Counted from the stretch's first letter, positions 26,944 through 36,646 are shown. The stretch: 64,000 bases of DNA from Phenylobacterium sp. (GCF_020253645.1 NZ_JADCBG010000028.1:25280-89279); one strand, 5' to 3'. Translations and numbers: made by a program. Notes: generated from the sequence alone by a model not told the origin.

Positions 26944-29724
26944 TCAATGCGCATCATCCCAGTTGGCGGCGGCGCGGACGTCGACCAGCAGGGGGACGCT
27001 GAGCGCGACGGCCGGCAAGGGGGCCGTCGCCATGACCCGGCGGATGACCTCCGGGGCGGTCGAGGCTTCGGCCTCGGGCGCCTCGAAGATCAGTTCGTCA
27101 TGGACCTGGAGCAGCATGCGGGTCTTCAGCCCGGCGGCGGCCAGTTCACCCGGCATGCGGATCATGGCCCGCCGGATGATGTCGGCGGAGGCGCCCTGGA
27201 GGGGGGCGTTGATGGCCGCCCGGTCGCCGAAGGCGCGCTCCGCCTGGCTGCGGGCGTGGACCGCCGGGATGTGGACGCGCCGCCCGAAGAGGGTGGTGAC
27301 GAAGCCCTGCCGTCGGGCCGTCTCCCGGGCCTGGTCCATGTAGGCGCGGATGCCCGGGAAGCGCTCGAAATAGGTGCGGATATAGTCCGCGGCCTCGTCC
27401 CGGGGGATCGACAGCTGGGCGGCCAGGCCAAAGGCGGAGATGCCGTAGACGATGCCGAAGTTGATGGCCTTGGCCCGCCGGCGGGTTTCGGCCGGCATGC
27501 CCTCTATGGGAACGCCGAAGACCTCAGAGGCCGTCATGGCGTGGATGTCCAGGCCCCTGGCGAAGGCGTCCTTCAGCTGGGGGATGTCGCCCACATGGGC
27601 CAGCAGGCGCAGCTCGATCTGGCTGTAGTCGGCGCTGATCAGGACATGGCCGGGGTCCGCGACGAAGGCCTGACGGATCTTGCGCCCCTCCTCGGTGCGG
27701 ACCGGGATGTTCTGGAGATTGGGGTCCGTGGAGGACAGCCGGCCCGTGGTGGTGGAGGCCAGGGCGTAGGACGTGTGGACCCGGCCGGTGGCGGGGGCGA
27801 TGGCCGCCGCCAGGGCGTCGGTATAGGTGCCCTTGAGCTTTGACAGCTGGCGCCAGTCCAGCAGGACCCTCGGCAGGGCGTGGCCTTCGGCGGCCAGCTC
27901 CTCGAGGACCGAGGCGTCGGTCCCCTGGGCGCCGGTGGCGGTGGTCCGCCGGGACTCAAGGCCCATCTGGCCATAGAGCACCTCGCCCACCTGCTTGGGG
28001 CTGCCGAGGTTGAAGGGGTGGCCCGCCAGCCGGTGGGCCTCGGCCTCGAGCTCGCCCATCCGCACCGAAAAGTCGTTCGAGAGCCGGCGCAGGCGCTCGG
28101 GGTCGACCCGCACGCCGGCGTTCTCCATGTCCGCCAGCACCGGCGGCATGGGCCGCTCGAGGGTCTCGTAGACCGTCAGCAGACCCTCCTGCCGCAGCCG
28201 TGGCCGCAGGACCTTGTAGAGTCGCAGGGTCACGTCGGCGTCCTCGGCGGCGTAGGCGGTCGCGGGCTCGAGGGCTACGTGCCGGAAGCTTTTCTGGGCC
28301 TTGCCGGTTCCCGCCACCTGCTTGAAGGGAATGGGGCTGTGGCCCAGGTGCAGGCGCGACAGCTCGTCCATGCCATGGCCGTGCAGCCCGCCCTCCAGGA
28401 CGTAGCTGATCAGCATGGTGTCCTCGATGGGCGCTACGCGGATTCCGTAGCGCGACAGGACCCCCAGGTCGTACTTGGCGTTCTGGCCGACCTTGAGGAC
28501 GGAGGGGTCCTCCAGCAAGGGCCGGAGCCGGTCGAGGGCTTCGGCGAGGGGGATCTGGGTCAGGTCGCCGGGGGCGTCGAGGGCGAGTCCCGGCTCGGCC
28601 TCGTGGGCCAGGGGGATGTAGCAGGCTTCGCCGGGGCCGACGGCCAGGGAGACGCCCACCAGACCCGCCGTGGCCGAGCCCAGGGCGTCGGTTTCGGTGT
28701 CGAAGGCGATGATCCCCGCCGCTCGCGCCCGGGCGATCCAGACCTCGAGCGTGGGCAGGTCTCGCACGCAGGCGTAGGCGGCGGCGTCCACCGGCTCGGA
28801 CGCGGCCGTCTGGTCCGCGGCGGTCTGGACCTTTGCCGCGAGGTGCGCCCCGGCCACCCGGCGACCCAGGGTGTTGAGCTCCATCTCCTGCAGGAAGGCG
28901 GCCAGGGCGTCCGGGTCAGGATCGGCCACAGCCAGCTCTTCGAGGGCCGAGGGCAGGGGCGCCCGGTCGTCCAGCTGGACCAGCTGGCGGGACAGGCGGA
29001 TCTGCTCGGCGTGCTCCAGGAGGATCTGCCGGCGCTTCTCCTGGCGGATCTCGCCGGCCCGGGCCAGGAGGGTCTCAAGGTCGCCGTACTCGTTGATCAG
29101 CAGGGCCGCGGTCTTGACGCCGATGCCCGGGGCGCCGGGCACGTTGTCGACGGGGTCGCCGCAAAGGGCCTGGACCTCGACCACCTTGTCCGGCGGGACG
29201 CCGAACTTCTCGATCACCTGCTCAGGCCCGATCCGGACGTTCTTCATGGTGTCGAGCATGGTCACCCGCGCGCACACCAGCTGCATCAGGTCCTTGTCGG
29301 AGGAGATGATGGTGACCTCGCCGCCCGCCTCGCGGACCTGGCGGGCATAGGCGGCGATCAGGTCGTCGGCCTCGAATCCCGGCTGCTCCAGGGCGTGGAC
29401 GCCGAAGGCGCGGGTGGCCTCGCGCACCAGGGGGAACTGGGGAACAAGGTCCTCGGGCGCCGGCGGGCGGTGGGCCTTGTACTCGGGGTAGATCCTGTTC
29501 CGGAAGGTCTTCTCGGAATGGTCGAAGACCACCGCCAGATGGGTCGGCGCGTCCGGCTGGGCCTTCATGTCCACCAGCAGCTTCCACAGCATGTTGCAGA
29601 AGCCGGATACGGCGCCGATCGGCAGACCGTCCGACTTGCGGGTGAGGGGCGGAAGGGCGTGGAAGGCCCGGAAGATGAAGCCGGAGCCGTCGACGAGGTA
29701 GAGGCGGAGGGGGGCGTCGCTCAT
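26944..29724 (-). CDS. polA: DNA polymerase I
   Basis: N-terminal 5'-3' exo (YLVDGSGFIFRAFHALPP), 3'-5' exo (IIAFDTETDAL), polymerase motifs (SADYSQIELRLLAH, RRRAKAINFGIVYGIS, LLQVHDELIFE). Confidence 0.97.
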   Translation of the reverse strand: MSDAPLRLYLVDGSGFIFRAFHALPPLTRKSDGLPIGAVSGFCNMLWKLLVDMKAQPDAPTHLAVVFDHSEKTFRNRIYPEYKAHRPPAPEDLVPQFPLVREATRAFGVHALEQPGFEADDLIAAYARQVREAGGEVTIISSDKDLMQLVCARVTMLDTMKNVRIGPEQVIEKFGVPPDKVVEVQALCGDPVDNVPGAPGIGVKTAALLINEYGDLETLLARAGEIRQEKRRQILLEHAEQIRLSRQLVQLDDRAPLPSALEELAVADPDPDALAAFLQEMELNTLGRRVAGAHLAAKVQTAADQTAASEPVDAAAYACVRDLPTLEVWIARARAAGIIAFDTETDALGSATAGLVGVSLAVGPGEACYIPLAHEAEPGLALDAPGDLTQIPLAEALDRLRPLLEDPSVLKVGQNAKYDLGVLSRYGIRVAPIEDTMLISYVLEGGLHGHGMDELSRLHLGHSPIPFKQVAGTGKAQKSFRHVALEPATAYAAEDADVTLRLYKVLRPRLRQEGLLTVYETLERPMPPVLADMENAGVRVDPERLRRLSNDFSVRMGELEAEAHRLAGHPFNLGSPKQVGEVLYGQMGLESRRTTATGAQGTDASVLEELAAEGHALPRVLLDWRQLSKLKGTYTDALAAAIAPATGRVHTSYALASTTTGRLSSTDPNLQNIPVRTEEGRKIRQAFVADPGHVLISADYSQIELRLLAHVGDIPQLKDAFARGLDIHAMTASEVFGVPIEGMPAETRRRAKAINFGIVYGISAFGLAAQLSIPRDEAADYIRTYFERFPGIRAYMDQARETARRQGFVTTLFGRRVHIPAVHARSQAERAFGDRAAINAPLQGASADIIRRAMIRMPGELAAAGLKTRMLLQVHDELIFEAPEAEASTAPEVIRRVMATAPLPAVALSVPLLVDVRAAANWDDAH

Positions 29725-29775
29725 GGCCCCCATCCTAGAGGGCGGCGGCGGGCCGGTCGATCCTCGGTTGGCGGG

Positions 29776-30015
29776 TCAGTGGCCGCCCGAGACCTCGTAG
29801 ACCCCGGGCGCGCCCTCGCCATGGCCGGCGTCCAGGACGAACCTCCGGTCGCAGTACGGGCAGTCCACCGTCCCGTCGACGCCAAGGTCGAGATAGACGC
29901 GCGGGTGGCCCAGGGCGCCGCCGACGCCGTCGCAGGCCACGCGGCGGGCGTGGACGCGCACGATCTCGGGTTCGGGCGCGGCGGACGGGGCGGCGGGGAT
30001 GGTCTTGCGGGCCAT
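29776..30015 (-). CDS. Zinc-finger domain protein (NDUFS6-like)
   Basis: VACDGVGGALGHPRVYLDLGVDGTVDCPYCDRRFVL. Confidence 0.85.
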   Translation of the reverse strand: MARKTIPAAPSAAPEPEIVRVHARRVACDGVGGALGHPRVYLDLGVDGTVDCPYCDRRFVLDAGHGEGAPGVYEVSGGH

Positions 30016-30117
30016 GGAAGGGATCTCCCTCGCCGGGGCGCTTGGCGGCGACCCGGGCAGGCTCTAGGTATGCGAGCCGGCCTTCACCCGTCAATGCGCC
30101 GCAGCCCCGGAGACGCC

Positions 30118-31068
30118 ATGAGCCCGCCCGACTACGCCATCGAGGCCCGGAACGTGGTCAAGACCTATGCGGCGACCAAGACCACGCCCGAGATGCAGGC
30201 CCTGAAGGGTGTCGATCTCCTCGTGCCGCGCGGCTCTGTCTTCGGCCTCCTGGGTCCGAACGGGGCGGGCAAGTCGACCTTCATCAACATCCTGGCCGGC
30301 CTGGTGCGCAAGACCTCCGGCACGGTCAAGATCTGGGGCCGGGATATCGACGAGCGCCCGCGCGACGCCCGGGCCGCCATCGGCGTGGTGCCCCAGGAGA
30401 TCGCCGCGGACCCCTTCTTCACGCCCCGGGAATCCCTCGAGGTCCAGGCCGGCATGTACGGCGTACCCCCGAAGGAGCGCCGGTCCATGGAGCTGCTCAC
30501 CGCCCTGGGGCTCGCCGACAAGGCCGAGGCCTATGTGCGCCAGCTCTCCGGCGGCATGAAGCGGCGCCTGATGGTCGCCAAGGCCATGACCCACAATCCG
30601 CCCGTCCTGATCCTCGACGAGCCCACCGCCGGCGTGGACGTGGAGCTGCGCCGCCAGCTCTGGCGCTATGTGGTGGAGCTGAACCGGAAGGGCGTGACCA
30701 TCGTCCTGACCACCCACTACCTGGAGGAAGCCCAGGAGCTCTGCGACCGGATCGCCATCATCAACAAGGGCGAGGTGGTGGCGTGCGAGGCCACAGGCGA
30801 ACTCCTCGGCCGGATCGACACCCGCGCCGTGGTGGTGACCCCGGAGGTCCCGGTCGAGGCCGCGCCGGCCCTCTCCGGCTTCGAATCCCGACTGCGGCCA
30901 GGCGGCGCCTTCGCCGTGACCTACCGGACCGGGGAGTCCAGCGTCGAGCAGGTCCTGGCCGCCGTCCGCGCCGCCGGCCTGTCGGTCCGAGACGTCGCCA
31001 CAGAGGACCCGAGCCTTGAGGACGTCTTCGTCGCCCTCACCTACGGCGCCGCCGAACGCGCCGGCTGA
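30118..31068 (+). CDS. ABC transporter ATP-binding protein (ABC-2 type)
   Basis: Walker A GPNGAGKST, signature LSGGMKRRLMVAKAM, Walker B LILDEPTAGVD. Confidence 0.95.
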   Translation: MSPPDYAIEARNVVKTYAATKTTPEMQALKGVDLLVPRGSVFGLLGPNGAGKSTFINILAGLVRKTSGTVKIWGRDIDERPRDARAAIGVVPQEIAADPFFTPRESLEVQAGMYGVPPKERRSMELLTALGLADKAEAYVRQLSGGMKRRLMVAKAMTHNPPVLILDEPTAGVDVELRRQLWRYVVELNRKGVTIVLTTHYLEEAQELCDRIAIINKGEVVACEATGELLGRIDTRAVVVTPEVPVEAAPALSGFESRLRPGGAFAVTYRTGESSVEQVLAAVRAAGLSVRDVATEDPSLEDVFVALTYGAAERAG

Positions 31069-31087
31069 TCCGGAGGAGACAGACGCC

Positions 31088-31558
31088 GTGCTCAGATTCG
31101 CCCTGATCGCCCTCGCCCTGGCCGCCGCCTGCCCCGCAGCGGCGGGAGACCCCAACCGCATCGTGCTGAACGGGTCGGATGCAACCCTGGGCGTCAACGC
31201 CGTCGCCGACGAGGGCGAGGGAGAGGCCCGCAGCATCGGCAGCTACGCCCTGCGCCTCTACAAGGCCGGCGACCCGTCCTTCCCCTTCGACGCCTTCGTG
31301 GCGGGCGCCGTCCGGCCCCGGGACGGCGCGCTGGAGGCCCTGAAGTTTTCGGACATCGACCGCGACGGGCGGCCCGAGGTGATCGTGGTCGTCCGTTCCG
31401 CCGGGTCCGGCGGCTACCTTTCCGTCGACGCCTTCCGCTTCCAGAAGGACGCCCTGGTCCTCGCCGACTCGAAGTCCGGCCTGCCGGCCGGCGCCGACCC
31501 CGTCGCCGCCCTGTCCAGCGGGCGCAAGGGCCGCAAGTCGGGGCCTACCGGCCCCTGA
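31088..31558 (+). CDS. PliI-like periplasmic lysozyme inhibitor family protein
   Basis: Signal peptide; ARSIGSYALRLYKAGDPSFPFDAFVAGAVRPRDGALE...DIDRDGRPEVIVVVRSAGSGGYLSVDAFRF. Confidence 0.7.
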   Translation: MLRFALIALALAAACPAAAGDPNRIVLNGSDATLGVNAVADEGEGEARSIGSYALRLYKAGDPSFPFDAFVAGAVRPRDGALEALKFSDIDRDGRPEVIVVVRSAGSGGYLSVDAFRFQKDALVLADSKSGLPAGADPVAALSSGRKGRKSGPTGP

Positions 31559-32342
31559 AGACCGGCTTGCGCTTCTCGAAGAAGGCCTGGCGGGCCTCCT
31601 TGGCGTCGTCGCTGGCGAAGGCGATGCGGATGTTCGAGACCTCGTAACGCAGCTGGACCTCCGGGTCCGGGGTCTCGTAGGACTTGACCATGCCGCGCTT
31701 GAGGAGCCGCAGGGTGATGGGCGACCAGTCGCAGAGGGACTGGCAGTAGGCCTGGAAGCGTTCCTGGAAGTCGGCGTCGGCCACGGCCTCCCCGGCCAGG
31801 CCCCAGGCGACGGCCTCCTCGCCGGTGACGGTGCGGTTTTCCATCATGAAGCGCATGGCGCGCTCATAGCCCATGGCCTGGGGCAGGGTGATGGTGAGGC
31901 CCGCATCCGGCGAGCCGCCGATCCGGGTGTAGCCGGCCATCAGCCGCGCCGAGTGGGCCACCAGGCGCACGTCGCAGGCCATGGCCAGGCCCAGGCCCGC
32001 CCCGACCGCGACGCCGTTGATCCCGCCCACCACCGGCTTGTCGCAGGTCTTGCGCAGGGTCAGGACGAACTGGCCCACCCAGCCGATATCGTCCAGCTGG
32101 GCGGCCTGGGGCGTCAGGGGCGTATAGGGCCTGGCGCCCGGCGTCAGGTCGAGGCCCGCACAGAAGGCGTCGCCCGTGCCGGTCAGGCCGACCACCCAGA
32201 CATTGTCGTCGGCGGCGGCCTCGCGCACGGCCTCGATGACGCCCCAGGCCAGCTCCAGGGAGATGGCGTTCTTCTTCTCGGGCCGGTTGAGGGTGATGTA
32301 GCGGACGTGGCCTTCGTCGCGGACGGTGACGATATCGCTCAA
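31545..32342 (-). CDS. Enoyl-CoA hydratase/isomerase family protein
   Basis: ITLNRPEKKNAISLEL..KPVVGGINGVAVGAGLGLAMACDVRL. Confidence 0.9.
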   Translation of the reverse strand: MSDIVTVRDEGHVRYITLNRPEKKNAISLELAWGVIEAVREAAADDNVWVVGLTGTGDAFCAGLDLTPGARPYTPLTPQAAQLDDIGWVGQFVLTLRKTCDKPVVGGINGVAVGAGLGLAMACDVRLVAHSARLMAGYTRIGGSPDAGLTITLPQAMGYERAMRFMMENRTVTGEEAVAWGLAGEAVADADFQERFQAYCQSLCDWSPITLRLLKRGMVKSYETPDPEVQLRYEVSNIRIAFASDDAKEARQAFFEKRKPVFRGR

Positions 32343-32374
32343 GGGAAAGCTCCTGGGGTTGGGGGGCGGGGGGA

Positions 32375-33448
32375 TCAGTCCCCAAGGGCGCCGTGCTCGA
32401 TCATGTGGTCGGCGGCGCTGCCCAGCATCTGGATGAACATGTCGTCGCCCCGGGCGGTGCGGGTGACGACCATGGCGGCGAAGAAGGCGGTCAGGAAAAG
32501 AAGATAGGCGCCCTGGCCGTAGTGGCGGCGCAGGTCGGCCATGGAATAGCCGGTAACGCCGTTGGCCGTGAGCGTGTCGAGGTAGAGGGCCAGGAGCTCG
32601 TCCTCGTGCGCCCGGCGCACGTCCTCCGGCAGGGCGCCGGCCAGGAAGTAGGCCAGGTCGGTGGGTCCCGCGCCATAGGCGAAGGACTGCCAGTCCAGCA
32701 CCGTCACCGGATGGCCGCCGGCCGCCGTTCCGAACATCATGTTGTCGGGGCGGAAGTCGTTGTGGGTCAGGCAGCGCGGGCCGTCATGCCTCTGGCCCAG
32801 ATCGGAGTAGCGCGTGGAGATCCATTCCCCGGCCCCGACCCATTCCGGCTTCAGCCGCTCGGCGTAGCGGTCCTTGAATCCGGCCCAGAGCATGGCCACG
32901 GCGTCATCGCTGACGGGGCTGGCCGGCGCGGCCTTCGACCCGGAGACCCAGGGCAGATCGTCGAGGCCATCGTCCCCCCAGTGCGAGGCGTGGAGGCGTC
33001 CGGCCTGCACGGTCACCAGGCGCGCCTGGTCGAGGGTGACGCCGCGCAGCTGGTCACCCTGCTCGGCGGGAGCCAGGTCCTCCATCATCAGGACGAAGTT
33101 GTGGGTCGCCTCGTCCACGTCGGTGAACCAGCAGCGCGGGGTGTGGACCAGGGCCCTGGGCGCCAGGTGCTGGTAGAAGCGGACCTCGCGCAGATAGTTG
33201 CCCAGGGCGACGCCCGTGGCCCGGCTCTCGGGGCCGGCCGAGGGGAACTTGCCCACCAGGGAGTCCGGCGCGCCCTCGCCTCGGCGGGCGTAGTCCAGGG
33301 TGAAGCGGACGCTGTCGCCGATCTGGCCGGTGCCGACAGCCTTGGCGGTGAAGCTGCGCACCTCGGCGTCGACCCCGCCTTCGGCGAGGACGGCGGTCAG
33401 CCAGGCGGCGTCGATGTCGCCGGGTTCGCGAATGTCTGGGCGGGTCAT
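32375..33448 (-). CDS. Aminoglycoside phosphotransferase-like/ecdysteroid-kinase-like phosphotransferase
   Basis: PRCLTHNDFRPDNMMFG..VTVLDWQSFAYGAGPTDLAYFL. Confidence 0.85.
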   Translation of the reverse strand: MTRPDIREPGDIDAAWLTAVLAEGGVDAEVRSFTAKAVGTGQIGDSVRFTLDYARRGEGAPDSLVGKFPSAGPESRATGVALGNYLREVRFYQHLAPRALVHTPRCWFTDVDEATHNFVLMMEDLAPAEQGDQLRGVTLDQARLVTVQAGRLHASHWGDDGLDDLPWVSGSKAAPASPVSDDAVAMLWAGFKDRYAERLKPEWVGAGEWISTRYSDLGQRHDGPRCLTHNDFRPDNMMFGTAAGGHPVTVLDWQSFAYGAGPTDLAYFLAGALPEDVRRAHEDELLALYLDTLTANGVTGYSMADLRRHYGQGAYLLFLTAFFAAMVVTRTARGDDMFIQMLGSAADHMIEHGALGD

Positions 33449-33804
33449 GGAAGCGGGTGCACGTAGACTTCGTTCAGGGTGATGCGGTCGCCGTCGAGGA
33501 GGACGAGGTCGAACCCTCGCATCCGGCCCAGGGCGCCGCCCTCGCCGATGTCGCAGTACCAGCGCCCGCAGAAGCCGCCCGGGATCGGCCAGACCTCGTC
33601 CGGCGAGTAGGTCATGGGCGGCGTGGCCGCGAACAGGCCGGTCAGGTAGGCGCGCAGGGCGTCATTGCCCTTCAGGCCCGCCGCAGTCTGGGGGTCATGA
33701 TAGACACAGTCGGCGGCGTAGAAGCCGCACAGCCGGTCGACATCCTTGTCGGTCCAGGCCTTCAGCCAGTCGGCGTTGTAGGCGGCGATGTCGGCGAGAC
33801 TCAT
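33445..33804 (-). CDS. NTF2/SnoaL-like family protein
   Basis: WTDKDVDRLCGFYAADCVYHDPQTAAGLKGNDALRAYL. Confidence 0.8.
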   Translation of the reverse strand: MSLADIAAYNADWLKAWTDKDVDRLCGFYAADCVYHDPQTAAGLKGNDALRAYLTGLFAATPPMTYSPDEVWPIPGGFCGRWYCDIGEGGALGRMRGFDLVLLDGDRITLNEVYVHPLP

Positions 33805-35060
33805 GCAGCGGCTCCCGGAATGCCGAGGACCCGGTTGCGGTGAGCCTCGGTGAAGAGTTCGGCGGGGACGGTCTCCGGCCCGGCCATGACGGCGAAGGCG
33901 TGGGCCTTCAGGCCGGGATCGACCTTGGCCCGGTCGTGCAGGTCCTTGCGGCGGGCGGCCGCCGCGGGACCGAACTCCATGTCCAGCGCGGCCTGGATCC
34001 GGGCGGTGAAGCGGAGCCGGCGCATGCGCTCCGTGCGCTCGGCGGCGTAGGCGGAGAAGTCCGGGACCCGGCCCCGGGGGACAGACGTCAGCAAGTCCGA
34101 GACGATCCGCACGTCGCGATAGGTGATGGACAGGCCGAGGCCGAGGATGGGGTCATTCCACCCGGCGGCGTCGCCCACCAGGACGGCGCCCATGGCGAAG
34201 GGCGGGTCGGTCCAGGCGTCGGCGTTGATGAAGGCGTACACGGGCCCGGCGGGTCGACCCGCGACCAGCTTCGCGTTGCCCGGGCTGCAGGACAGGGCGA
34301 AGGCGTCCAGAAACCGCCGGGCGCCGTCCGGGCCCTGGAACCGACGCGCCTGGTCGAGGGGAAAGCCGCCATAGACCCGCACCCGGCCCTGCCCCTGCGG
34401 GAAGGCGAGAAAGCCGAAGTCACCCTCCGTGCCGATGGCCTGGGTGTCCTCGGGCCAGCCCTCGACCCCCTCGACCAGCAGGCCGGCGAACCAGTGGTGG
34501 GGCGGATCCTGGTGAAGGGGAATCCCCGCCGCCTCGCGGACCGCCGAGGTCCGGCCATCGGCGCCCACCACGAGGGGTGCGCGGGCCATCAGGAGCTCGC
34601 CGGCGTCGTCGAAGGTCACGCGCGGATCGCCTCCGGTGCGAACCTCCGTCACTGCCACACCCCGCCGGGCGTCGGCGCCGGCGGCCTTGGCGGCGTCGAA
34701 CAGGACCTGGCAGTGGACGGGATGGCGCAGGCAGAGCGGGCCGGGCACCCCGGGGGCGAAGATGTCCAGGGGCAGGGGCGAGGCCTCGGCCGCCCTCGGC
34801 GACAGGGTCTCGTCGTAGGTGACATGGCGGCCCAGGTGATGGCCGCCCGCCGCCATCAGGGCGTCATAGAGGCCGAGGGTGCGGGTCTCGATCACCCCCC
34901 AGGGCGCGATCCACTCGCCTCGGACCCGGTCGACAAAGATCTCGGTCTGCTCCAGCAGCAGGACCCTGCGCCCGGCGCGGGCCATCACCGCCGAGAGGGC
35001 CGACCCTCCGATGCCGCCGCCCACCACGATCAGGTCGTAGTCGCCGATCTCCCGGGCCAT
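33801..35060 (-). CDS. FAD-dependent monooxygenase/oxidoreductase
   Basis: YDLIVVGGGIGGSALSAVMARAGRRVLLLEQ..PLVVGADGRTSAVREAAG..GAVLVGDAAGWNDPILGLGLS. Confidence 0.9.
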   Translation of the reverse strand: MAREIGDYDLIVVGGGIGGSALSAVMARAGRRVLLLEQTEIFVDRVRGEWIAPWGVIETRTLGLYDALMAAGGHHLGRHVTYDETLSPRAAEASPLPLDIFAPGVPGPLCLRHPVHCQVLFDAAKAAGADARRGVAVTEVRTGGDPRVTFDDAGELLMARAPLVVGADGRTSAVREAAGIPLHQDPPHHWFAGLLVEGVEGWPEDTQAIGTEGDFGFLAFPQGQGRVRVYGGFPLDQARRFQGPDGARRFLDAFALSCSPGNAKLVAGRPAGPVYAFINADAWTDPPFAMGAVLVGDAAGWNDPILGLGLSITYRDVRIVSDLLTSVPRGRVPDFSAYAAERTERMRRLRFTARIQAALDMEFGPAAAARRKDLHDRAKVDPGLKAHAFAVMAGPETVPAELFTEAHRNRVLGIPGAAA

Positions 35061-35159
35061 GGCGTCTGCTCCCGCGCGGCCTGCGCCGCGTCCGCTTCAT
35101 GACCGTCATATGAAAGCCCGGCGGAGGCGGGCGCAAGGCCTCCCCGACGGCGCCGGGGA

Positions 35160-35612
35160 TCAGACCTCGCCGGCGAGGGCGAGGGCCAGGTAGTCGAGGG
35201 CCAGGACATAGCCCTGGATCCCCAGGCCCGCGATCACCCCGGTGACCCCGGCGCTCATGATGGAATGACCTCGCCAGTCGGCCTCGACCGTGCGCTTGTG
35301 GATGTTGGAGATGTGCACCTCGACCACCGGGCCTTCGCACATCTTGAGGGCGTCGAGCACGGGCGCCGAGAAGTGGCTGAAGCCGGCGGGATTGATCACC
35401 AGGCCGGCGTCCTTCCGGGCCGCCTGGATCCAGTCGATCATCTCGTACTCCCGGTTGGTCTGCCGGAAATCGAGGTCGAAGCCGTGGCGGCCGGCGGCGG
35501 CCCGGCACAGGGCCTCGACATCGGCCAGGGTGCGCGAACCGTAGAGGTGCGGCTCTCGCTGGCCCAGCAGGTTCAGGTTCGGACCGTTCAGCACATGGAC
35601 CCGGCGGCTCAT
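35160..35612 (-). CDS. aroQ: Type II 3-dehydroquinate dehydratase
   Basis: HVLNGPNLNLLGQREPHLYG..QTNREYEMIDWIQ..NPAGFSHFSAPVLDAL..EVHISNIHKR. Confidence 0.95.
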   Translation of the reverse strand: MSRRVHVLNGPNLNLLGQREPHLYGSRTLADVEALCRAAAGRHGFDLDFRQTNREYEMIDWIQAARKDAGLVINPAGFSHFSAPVLDALKMCEGPVVEVHISNIHKRTVEADWRGHSIMSAGVTGVIAGLGIQGYVLALDYLALALAGEV

Positions 35613-35705
35613 GAGGCTCTCCCGCAGAAGCGGCGCCCGGAACAGGGCGCCCATCCGGGCTTATCCGCTCGCGCGACGGTTGTGAACCTCGCGGGCCGGG
35701 ATATG

Positions 35706-35740
35706 AAAAAGGGCCGCAGCCGGTTCTCCCGGCTGCGGCC
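35706..35740 (-). terminator. Intrinsic terminator (12-bp perfect GC stem, then TTTTT on the minus strand)
   Basis: ggccgcagccgg(ttctc)ccggctgcggcc with aaaaa at 35706-35710. Confidence 0.9.
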
Positions 35741-35850
35741 ACCGAAGCCCGCTGGAGGCGTGCTCCGGTCGGAGACGCTCCAGCGGGTGGCCTTCAGGCG
35801 CTGCAACGAAGCGGAGGGCTGGGGACTGCAGGGCCGGGCTTCGTTTACGC
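35706..35850 (-). ncRNA. Candidate structured sRNA or 3'UTR (three consecutive hairpins ending in an intrinsic terminator)
   Basis: Perfect stems 35805-35812/35838-35845, 35748-35757/35778-35787 (with inner CTCC/GGAG) and 35712-35723/35729-35740. Confidence 0.4.
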
Positions 35851-35869
35851 GCAGCGCGTCAGACCCGGT

Positions 35870-36526
35870 CTAGAACCGTCGCGAGACACCGACCAGGAGG
35901 TCGAACGTCTGATAGTCGGCCTTCAGCGTCCTGCCAGAACCCCGGGGACTGGGATTGTCGATGGCGAAGACGCGGACCTCCCCGAACCCTGACCAGCGGT
36001 CGTTGAGCGGGAGCTCGGCCCCGGCGATGCCCTGATAGGCGAAGCGACCGGAGGTGGAGTACTGGCCCACAGCGCCGGGCGGAGGAGTGGCGGGACCGGT
36101 GAGGTCGAAGTCCACCTCGCGGGTAAAGCCGACGCCCGCGCCCACATAGGGACGAATGGGGCCGACCTCGCCGAAGCTGTAGAGGCCGTTCACCATGATG
36201 GAGGTCGAGGCGTAGTCGCCGCCCCTGGCGAAGCTGGCGGGCAGTCTCCTGGCGTCGCTCGAGCGGTAGGTATACTCGATCTCGGCCTTCCAGGGGCCCT
36301 CATAGTCATAGCCGAAGGCGCCGCCGACCAGCAGCCCGCCGTCGAACCGGGCGCTCGCCGAGGACGCGCCGACGCTCACCGTCGTATTGTTGAGGGTCGA
36401 GATCCCGCCGTAGGCGCGAGCATAGAACCCCGCCCCGTCACCGCCGTCCTGGGCGAACGCGGCGGCGCCGCCCAAGCCTGTGCACGCCATCGCTAGGGCG
36501 AAGATGGTAAGTCCGCGTTTAATCAT
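35870..36526 (-). CDS. Outer-membrane beta-barrel protein
   Basis: Signal peptide ..CTGLGGAAAFA; glycine/aromatic beta repeats; C-terminal ..YQTFDLLVGVSRRF with terminal F. Confidence 0.85.
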   Translation of the reverse strand: MIKRGLTIFALAMACTGLGGAAAFAQDGGDGAGFYARAYGGISTLNNTTVSVGASSASARFDGGLLVGGAFGYDYEGPWKAEIEYTYRSSDARRLPASFARGGDYASTSIMVNGLYSFGEVGPIRPYVGAGVGFTREVDFDLTGPATPPPGAVGQYSTSGRFAYQGIAGAELPLNDRWSGFGEVRVFAIDNPSPRGSGRTLKADYQTFDLLVGVSRRF

Positions 36527-36646
36527 GTCGTTGTCTCCGTGTCTGCGACGGGCTGGCAGATAGGGTGGCGCGGACGTCGGACAACGTCGACCTGCACGAA
36601 CGGCGCATACGCCTGCACCAACGGTCCGTCGGCCTCCCGGCGGCGG

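Noticed and set aside
27880-31068. 1062-aa + strand ORF running antisense through polA into the ABC ATPase gene
   Set aside because: High-GC antisense artefact; only the 30118-31068 part matches a protein family and polA is clearly the coding strand.
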